Source: Pohlia nutans
Taxonomy: Eukaryota > Streptophyta > Bryopsida > Bryales > Mniaceae
DNA length: 64,000 nucleotides
NCBI GenBank assembly: GCA_022496805.1
Contig: CM040090.1
Coordinates: 7,744,001-7,808,000 of the forward strand
Reading direction: 5' to 3'
Part shown: positions 56,878-64,000 of the stretch, piece after piece
Numbering within the stretch: position 1 is the stretch's first letter
How the letters are laid out: each line of letters opens with the position of its first letter
Position numbers and translations under genes: made by a program
Notes under the pieces: model-generated
Seen by the model: the letters and a program-made list of their open reading frames with translations, nothing else
Databases searched by the model: none
What the model was told of the DNA's origin: nothing

Positions 56878-58214
56878 CTAACCAAGTGCTAGCCATCCAC
56901 ATTCCAGATGATGCACAAAATTGTTGCCACTTAAGGGATTTTGAAGCATGCTTTTTTTAACATTAATTCTTCAGGTAGTTAGTTGTATCAAGGCAAAGTC
57001 AGATTCGAAAACAAATTGAAATTGAATATACTAGGTCCATATAAGTTTCCATTTTGACAAGAAATTTCCAAAGTGTTTTATCACTATTGAAACATGATTC
57101 CCACCAATCTCAATCCTTTAATGCACCAGCGTCCACTATGTGGACGACGCACAAATTGAAACTACTAGATTCTCATCCAAATTGAACATTTTTCATCCAC
57201 CCAAATTTCTCTTGGGTTCTCGAGCAAGTTGATTATTCTCTGTACAATTTGGATCTTCAAAATAGGTTGTTATTTTTAGAAAAACAACAGAAGTGCTTTC
57301 TGTCAAGTTTCATTATTAGTGCAAAAAGTGAGACCTTACACATGATTTTCCAAAATAAATAGAATCAAATAACGGAAACTATAGTACTTGTTATTCCAAT
57401 TTTATTATTACAATATTTTTAAGTATTTTTGGATTGATTGTGGATTTTAGATTGAATTTCAAGAGAAAACCTTGCAAAACTAATTTTAAAATATTAAATA
57501 AAAATAATATAAATCCAACCATACAGATGTTATCTTCACATTGACATTTACAACTTTGCTTTGACCATCAACCTCACTTTCAGTTTCCATCAAACATTTT
57601 ATAACGCTTATTTGAAAACAATGTTGAATCGGCACGTCAAAGGATTAATGCATTACAAGATGAACGTATGAAACTTATAAGTTCAGGGAAATACCAAACA
57701 TTCATTCCTTTATATTAATTTGCACTAGATACTTGCCCTCAAAACGAAGCACTCTCAAGGCCGCTTCCCACTATGGCCGTCCAAGTCGAGAGGCCGTGAA
57801 ATTGAGAGTCAAAACTTTATTGAGAGTCCAAAGAAATCTACTGAAAATAGGCATAATATATAGTTTTCATTTTTTATGAAAAGAAATCGACGGCCTCTCG
57901 ACCATAGTGACGGGTCTTGCAAAATGTAGGACCCAAACTTCCTCTCGAGAGGCTGTCACCTTGGTCAAAAAGTGTTGCCATGTAAGCATTTTGAAGGTTC
58001 ACGGCCTTTGGACTTTGGCCTCTAGTGTGAAGGGTCGAAAGGCCGAAACCATGATTTCTTGCAATTTGATTGGTGGAAATGGACGGCGTCTCGACCTTTG
58101 GCCATAGTATGAAGCGGCCCTGATAATCTCTCCCCTAATGGGCCAGAGACAACAAACCCCAAGCCCTTCAACTCCTGCGGATGGATGGAAACTAAATGGA
58201 TGAAACCCCAGCAG
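56878..58214. repeat. Direct duplication, copy 2
   Basis: Second copy of 49035-50335, about 7.85 kb downstream in the same orientation. It contains the family C MITE (57114-57644) and the hAT-like MITE (57756-58122). After 'ccccagcag' it continues into unrelated DNA, as does copy 1, so that point is the end of the duplicated unit. Confidence 0.92.
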
Positions 58215-58257
58215 GACTGGGCTCATCACGGAAATGAAACCCCCTTTTTCAATACTT

Positions 58258-58576
58258 TTGCAGTACTTCATCAATGCTCATGGAGCCACTTAACAATAGA
58301 AGACAAAATTCATACTTATGCAGTACTGCATTTAAATTGTATTATGCATATACGTTTGTTGTATTGCAATGGATTATAGATGAAGTATTCTAACAATACA
58401 AAATCAATCATAATACAGTACATAAACAATGCCTAACAATATAGTATTTTTGCAGTACTGCAACAATAGTGCTTGCAAATGATTTTTGCAACATTGTTGC
58501 AGTACTGTTTTTATATGGAAATTGTATTGCAATGTAAATGACATTTGTATTGCTAGTAAATTGTTGCAGTATTGCA
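58258..58576. repeat. Cluster of TGCAGTACTGCA palindromes
   Basis: The 12-mer palindrome occurs exactly at 58319 and 58451 and in near form at 58258, 58497 and 58565, together with many TATTGCAA words. Spacing is irregular. The following 58600-59170 has no supported gene; the open frame 58834-59040 is Ser/Gln/Asn-rich and unconvincing. Confidence 0.7.
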
Positions 58577-59179
58577 ACGCAACTGCTATAAATCACATTG
58601 CACTAAGAGCATACATATTTAATCTCAAAAATGTCTCACAGTATTAGATTGCAAGGAATTCCAAATGTACACGTGGACTACATCTCGACATTTCAAAGTG
58701 TCACAGTAGTAGCCATTGCAAATAGTTCAAAATGTACAAAAGTACTACATTTCTGAATTTTGACATGTCTCATTGAATCATATAGCAAGCACTTTCACAT
58801 CTACAACTGATCTACAATTCACTATATCCTATAATGTCGCTCCACAATAGATTTCAAATGTCTTCAATTAGTACATCTACCTATAAGAGCTTCTATCATA
58901 ACCCCAACATGGGATGGAGTGCTTCAACAAGCCTACAACAACCACATACCTTTTGTCTTACGCCTACAAATCCACAAAACAGACTGAATAATCAGCAAAC
59001 CTCAGCTTCTTCATCATTACAAACAAATACATTAATATAATTGAACAAAAACACCTAGATATAAAACAAGTCAAAAGTCATAAAAAGATATTAAAAAAAT
59101 GCAACTCTCAAACCAACCGTAACACACAGTTGAGAAGAAACCAAAAAACCTACTCAAAAGCATAGTTAAAGGATATTAC

Positions 59180-59245
59180 CTTGAGGACCCAGACACTCAG
59201 CAACAGCTCAAGCGTGAAGAAGATGAAGCCCACCACATAGAAAAT
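59180..59245 (-). pseudogene. SCAMP exon fragment (captured)
   Basis: The minus-strand exon has acceptor acgtag and donor AAG/gtaata; the 22 residues begin IFYVVGFIFFTLELLLSVW and end VLK. This matches the fourth-membrane-segment region of secretory carrier-associated membrane proteins, where plant members have IFY..GF..F.LE.LLSxWV. No other SCAMP exon is visible, so it is a fragment. Confidence 0.65.
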
Positions 59246-59498
59246 CTACGTAAGAGTGGGTGAAGCCAAGTCTCAGAAAACAACTACAACTATACAACTA
59301 TTTAGATTAAGAAGAAATTCAATAATCAGCTATAAGAGCTTTCTGTAAATTGAGCTTGAGAGAAGACTAACACAATCAGAAACAACATTTGCAGGAATTC
59401 AATGTGCAGCACACAGTTCATTAAAACCATAAAGAGAAATATACGCAGTGTACATTTCCCCATAACTCACAAAGGATTATGAGAGATGACTCACTCAC

Positions 59499-59570
59499 TT
59501 TGCCAATAAATTTTCCTTTATCCAAGTTCAGCTCGGACATATGGATCTCGAATTCGTGAAGACCACGTGT
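59499..59570 (-). pseudogene. Ankyrin protein kinase exon: start of kinase domain (captured)
   Basis: A phase-0 exon of 24 codons, TRGLHEFEIHMSELNLDKGK then FIGK, between acceptor taacag and donor gtgagt. It fits the linker and the first glycine-loop strand of plant integrin-linked-kinase-like (ankyrin plus kinase) proteins, which read W/YEIxxxELDxxxxxxIGKG. The glycine loop and catalytic exons are absent. Confidence 0.6.
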
Positions 59571-59687
59571 CTGTTACACCCAAAATATGAAATAGTAAAT
59601 AACCGAGGCTACCAATAAACTTGACTATGCAGTTTGCCTTTTACTTCAGTGAATGGCTGAATGAATATAGTATCACTACTGACGTAC

Positions 59688-59762
59688 CTTGATAAATCCA
59701 TGTCCAGCTTCCAAAATTTTACAAATCTCCTCATGTCCATAATCCTTCGCATTTGCCAATGG
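59688..59762 (-). pseudogene. Ankyrin protein kinase exon: last ankyrin repeat (captured)
   Basis: A 75-base exon, PLANAKDYGHEEICKILEAG then HGFIK, between acceptor gacag and donor gtacgt. PLA.A...GHEE.C.IL...GG is the final ankyrin repeat preceding the kinase linker in the same protein class as the exon at 59499-59570. The two are in consecutive order and joinable in phase. Confidence 0.6.
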
Positions 59763-59953
59763 CTGTCCTCATGACAGGACACTCCATTAGGACCTCACTG
59801 CCGAAAGACACAAGAATGTTGGGTTTGTGTGCAGACCATTCTAAATTTTTGGTCCATGATATAGGCGCATCCATCAATTAAGAATCTATTCCATAATTCA
59901 AGTTTCTGAGTGTAATCACAGAAGAAAGAAAATAGTGTTATTGAAATTCTCAC

Positions 59954-60106
59954 CTGTCTTTCAGCGTAATGTAGAGACCATGAGGGCGACGGAAGATGTT
60001 GCCATACTTTTGGCAGGCTTCTCCCTCAGTTGGGGTATACACAATGGGCAAACAACACTTCCACGTGTTCAATCATAACCTTGAAGAACAGCCTCTCGTT
60101 ACGTTC
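59954..60106 (-). pseudogene. NADP-malic enzyme exon fragment (captured)
   Basis: After acceptor tactag the minus strand reads [18 protein letters not shown], then one base extra shifts the frame, then [20 protein letters not shown] and [13 protein letters not shown] to donor gtgaga. The motif [14 protein letters not shown] and RRPxGLY are diagnostic for plant NADP-dependent malic enzyme (malate to pyruvate, CO2 and NADPH). The frameshift and V-to-E change show it is not functional. Confidence 0.85.
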
Positions 60107-60232
60107 CTAGTAAACACACCATTGCACATTTGTAAGTAATCGGTAGCAGAATGAAACCCTAATTTCCCTATTCAAGAGGTTTGACTTTAGACAGAACAAT
60201 TGCAAAATGTAGAAAGACACAAAAGCACACAC

Positions 60233-60298
60233 CTGTAAATCCATCACTTCGACAAATTTCTTGAGGTCAGTCTCGTAGGATCGCACATTTTTCAGTAT
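60233..60298 (-). pseudogene. NADP-malic enzyme upstream exon fragment (captured)
   Basis: ILKNVRSYETDLKKFVEVMD then LQ ends at donor gtgtgt and is followed in correct order by the exon at 59954-60106 (family order: LMxxLRxYExxLxxYxxMMDLQ-ERNERLFYK). The exon's 5' border is not visible. Upstream minus-strand DNA to 60652 is open (MPKVFSKSLPIRPSPSARNP...) but unrecognised. Confidence 0.8.
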
Positions 60299-60659
60299 AC
60301 ATTCAAAATTCACAGTGGAAAATTTCAGGGCTTTTACACCACTTGCCGTTTCATGTCCTCACTCAAGAATAGGTCAGATTACAAACCCTACAATTTGTGT
60401 TCATGTAGCACTCGGTAGGACACCATCTAAGCTTCCGCAAACCTCCAGCTTCCGCAAAACTGCGAAACTACTCCGTGCAACAAGTTTTTCAAGGGCGGTG
60501 CCCTGCGTCATGAGGCACAGATCACCGTACCAGCTCATCGCCAGCAAACTAGATCTCGACCCTCCTATCAAACGAGGTGATCCAACGGTCGTGGGATTCC
60601 GAGCTGACGGGGAAGGCCTGATGGGCAGGCTCTTTGAAAATACTTTGGGCAAGGGAGAG

Positions 60660-61541
60660 TAAGTTACTGCACGGCAGAGTCACAGCGTACTGTGAGGGAG
60701 GGTTGCACACTTGCAATTTTTTTCATTTTTTGGATGGTCAGTTTCACAAGTTTCCTTATGCTCTCATGAAATTATTTTTTCGGCACATTTATATTGCACA
60801 CCAAAACAAAGAAAAATTTCTGGTTTATTACCCTCATTAGTAAAATTAGCAATTTTTTACATTGCGATAAAGCAAGTCAGCAAAAACTGCTCCCAAGAGG
60901 TTTTTATTTTTTATTTTATTTTTTATTTTCCTCGATTTGGATGATGGGGCGAACTTAAGACGGAGACAAAGAAACACTCATTTGACACGTTTTGAAAATA
61001 AATAAATTATGATTGAACAAAACCTCATGGACTTATGCATGTACCCAAAGTTTAGTTCACTTCACAATATGCAAAATAAATAAATTGACATGTATATCTC
61101 ACTTAATATTAACTATAATTGACTATGAAGTGAGTATTAGTAAACCAATTTTAACCCTTCAATTAGCCACCAACAAACCAGATTATGGTCACTGGAGTGT
61201 CGAAAATGCAAACAATAGAAAATTTCTGAAGACATGGGTTTTGAATTGTGAGGGGTAGAGTTGTAGATTTATGATACAATTCTTCTAGAAAAAGAAATTT
61301 GATATTTGAGATAGTGCATCAATCAAAATACCTATGAAGAAATGCGAAAATATTGCAAATAAATGAAAATATAGTAAATACTTACAAATACAACACATAT
61401 ACTATGCGGTATTTCTTGTGTCTAGAAGTTTGTTCTCTTGTTTTAATTTTTTAGGATTGTGTTCTCTTAGCCATGTCCCATTAGTGTATGTATTCCGATC
61501 TTGATCAATGTACCAACTCCTTTCAATTTTCACATTGGTAT
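60660..61541. other. AT-rich intergenic DNA
   Basis: No gene is supported. Around 61400-61600 it shares short words with about 25850 and 29500-29660 ('gtgttct.tt..ttcatgt..c..tagtgtatgtatt.cgatcttgatcaatg'), so a fragment of a dispersed repeat is present. Confidence 0.4.
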
Positions 61542-61902
61542 TAGAGTTATCCTTAAAGTCACCTTGTGTTTGAGTAAGATACCGTGAATTTTGCTTTAAT
61601 GTACTCTTATTTGTTTGCTCCAAATAGTTAAAAAGCTTGGAGAAGCTTGGTGGTCTATCATTATTAGTTGTGTAAGAGCTTCGTGGTCTCTAAACTCAAG
61701 GAAAACTAGTTTAGCCGTCTTTCTTGACGGCTAAACTAGTTTTCCATGAGTTTGAAAACCACCAAGCTCTTACACTACTAACAATGACAGACCACCAAGC
61801 TTCTCCAAGCTTTTTAACTATTGGAGTGAACAAATAAGAGTACATTAATGCAAAATTCATGGTATCCTATTCAAACACAAGGTGACTTTAAGAATAACTC
61901 TA
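61542..61902. mobile_element. 361 bp near-perfect palindrome
   Basis: The two halves pair across the whole length, from TAGAGTTATCCTTAAAGTCA / TGACTTTAAGAATAACTCTA at the ends to TTTAGCCGTC-TTTC-TTGACGGCTAAA at the centre (about 61722). It is a long-foldback MITE that would transcribe into one hairpin. The end segment 'gagttatccttaaagtc' also occurs at about 25850. Confidence 0.9.
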
Positions 61903-61969
61903 TTGGCTTTCAATTTTTGCAGGTCAAGAATGATTTAAAGTCGCCCCTTTGTTTTTATCCGCAACCATG

Positions 61970-62860
61970 GAAGAACATATTTATGTTCTTTTGAGGAGAG
62001 AATGATAGAGAGTCCGCGCGCAGACCCTAAGCCTCGGAAACCCGGATTTATTTTATTTTATTTTGTTGTTGGGGCGTGGCGAAAGAGCTAAGGGTACGTG
62101 GCAGTGAACCTGCCGTCTTCCAATCCTCAAAAGAACATGCATATGTTCGTCCATGCCCTCTCATAACCATCTCAATAGTATATAAAGGGGCTATAGGAGC
62201 ATGGGAGAACATATTTATTTTCTTTTGAGGAGATGACGAAAGAGGGTCTTCGCGCGCGGATTTTGAGCCCTGGAAAACCCGAAAATTAAAATGAAATGAA
62301 ATGAAATTATAAATACATACATACACGTATGTACGTACGTCCATATATTTTTTATTTTTTTTATTTTTTATTTTTTATTTTTTATTATTTTTATTATTTT
62401 ATTATTTTAATTTTAATTTTAATTTATTTTTATTTTTGGATGTGGCGAAGGGGTTGAGGATATACAACATTTGAATGTTGTTTTGAAGAATGGAAGAAGG
62501 AGTCACACACCTTCATGTACTTTATGGCACACATAAAAAGAAATTAAAAAAAAGGAAAATACAAAAAAGAAATACATGTCTTCTCCTATACACTCTAGCA
62601 TCGATGTTACAGTGTCTTAATCTATTCATAATTTGTAATAGTTTTAAAATAATCAATCTTGAAATTTTAAAAATAAATGAAATTTTGAAATTTTGGTATG
62701 AAAAATTGAAATATTAGTGTTTTAATCCAATGTACTACAAGGTTCAACACAGAAAGATATGGATGCGTTTTTATCAAATTTGTTTTGATAAGTATATTTT
62801 TAGCATAATGGGGACCTGAAATGATTGTACTGGGCCAAGTGCAAAAATAGGGAATTTCTT
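61970..62860. repeat. Second copy of the 24.3-25.7 kb dispersed repeat
   Basis: Two hairpin-bearing units (about 61970-62060 and 62130-62280, with GGCTATAGGAGCATGGGAGAAC and GCGCGCGGA words) followed by a TTTTTATTTTTTATT-type low-complexity run and the tail block (62450-62860) matching 25175-25600. A TACG/CATA short run lies at 62315-62342. No gene. Confidence 0.65.
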
Positions 62861-63212
62861 TTTGTACGATTAATTAGAAATATTTAGTAGTACGTTTAAT
62901 GTTTTTTAGTGTATATTGAGATACATTTGTTGTATCTTAGTGTACATTCATAGAATTTTAATTTATTTCTTTTTATTTTCTAAACCTGTAAACTTCAATG
63001 ATCGCTACGAAGATTAATTACATATTGATTGATATTTAATAAAAAAATTCAGTAGTGCTTTTTTTATTTCTTTTTTTTAATAATTTTTTATTTTCTAAAG
63101 ATGAGAGATAGAAAGAGAATATCATTCTATGTCATTTTTTAATTTCAAATTGGAAAATAAAACAAAATAAACAAAACAAACAATGGATTAATTTTTTGAA
63201 ATGATCAGTTAA

Positions 63213-63783
63213 TCCCTAAAGCACCAAGTGTCCTAACTAGGTACATTTGGGTACGTTCCCGCGGTGTCAATGTTTATCTTAATGTTTATGTTTTTAAATG
63301 CATTATATGAGTTCAATATATCTATTCCAACATGCTTATCCAATTTTGTTTTTGATTTTGTCTTTGTGAGTGACAGTTATAGAGAGAAAGAGGTTTTTCT
63401 TGAGGGTTTTTTTGGGGAGGATACGCAATTCGGGAAAGGCTTAAAATAAACCATAGAAATGATATTATTGCATGTCTAACTGCGAGATCTTGCTTTAAAC
63501 TACCAAAAGAGTACATGGTAAAATGTTCATAGAATTTGATTGTAAAAATTGCAAGTTTGTAGCATTCAAAGGGAAAAGACAAAATGATAGTTATTCTGAC
63601 CTTTTTTTACTATCTTTGGAGACACAGGAAAAGACATGAGACTGTCTAATTTTTTTTAATTTTTTTTTTGTAATGTTCAAATTGGTATTAGCTATCAAGA
63701 TTAAAAGAAAAATCACAAGAAAATGAATAGGAAGAGGATAAAATGATGCCCAAAAACAAGAGAAATCCACGGTCCTTTAGGGG
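63213..63783. mobile_element. TTAA-flanked MITE, family G (571 bp)
   Basis: TTAA lies at 63209-63212 and 63784-63787. The ends are TCCCTAAAGCACC and, inverted, CCCCTAAAGGACC, with CCTA-ACT-AGG just inside the left end. The short open frames within it have no family signal. The last 213 bases of the window show nothing recognisable. Confidence 0.8.
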
Positions 63784-64000
63784 TTAATAAATAAATATAG
63801 TATTCATACTCCACAATCAATTAAAAATATACGTCATTGCATTTCAACCTAAATTTCTAAGTAAATGTAGAGCTCCTCTCCTTGGCCATGGGCGGGCTTT
63901 TAGTTGTAGAACTATATTCTTTATTGTAATATTTGATGCACTTTGCGCTCAAAGATTTGTTCAACTTCAAAAGGTGAAGAGATCTCCAAGCATTTATAAG

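Overview
This is AT-rich nuclear DNA from a land plant. The evidence is a P-class PPR gene with spliceosomal introns, a plant-type En/Spm (CACTA) transposon, Dof-like zinc fingers, fragments of NADP-malic enzyme, SCAMP and ankyrin-kinase genes, and an inserted piece of mitochondrial ccmF. I cannot name the species. The lack of any recognisable LTR retrotransposon, the abundance of TTAA-flanked elements and the non-canonical Dof finger make a non-seed plant (bryophyte, lycophyte or fern) more likely than a seed plant, but that is a guess. The window is mostly transposable elements at several levels of nesting. Only one gene looks like an ordinary host gene (PPR, about 44.7-48.3 kb). Layout: (1) 1-20.4 kb is a large inverted repeat. 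Its arms (1-3798 and 16424-20393) each carry a gene for a protein with a Dof-like zinc finger, an acidic repeat and a coiled coil. The spacer holds a complete-ended PIF/Harbinger element (4960-8686) whose two genes are broken, plus several small elements. Because the arms were once the same sequence, they give empty sites for each other: two TTAA elements and one retroposon are each present in one arm and cleanly absent from the other. (2) 20.4-30.8 kb is gene-poor AT-rich DNA with minisatellites, a long (TA)n tract, TTAA elements (one nested in another) and a relic enoyl-CoA hydratase exon. (3) 30800-43219 is a 12.4 kb CACTA element with matching ends and a GCT target duplication. It has two divergent transcription units around a shared promoter region: leftward a TNP2 transposase gene (transposase-associated domain, TNP2, DUF4218, DUF4216), rightward a tnpA-like gene. 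A SET-domain exon lies between the first two transposase exons and is in splicing phase with the DNA-binding exon. A mitochondrial ccmF fragment and a TTAA element lie inside the CACTA element. Both of its genes carry stops or frameshifts. (4) 43.2-48.4 kb holds the PPR gene. (5) 48.4-64 kb is again mobile DNA: a 1.3 kb direct duplication, an element with long terminal inverted repeats and exon-like inserts, a PD-(D/E)XK-like ORF, a run of exons from three unrelated host genes on one strand (59.18-60.30 kb), and long hairpins. How things work together: in the CACTA element the two divergent genes would supply catalytic and end-binding proteins acting on the GACTA/TAGTC subterminal repeats; the SET exon would add a chromatin-modifying domain to the element's own zinc-binding module. 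The small TTAA elements have no coding capacity and would depend on an unseen piggyBac-type transposase.
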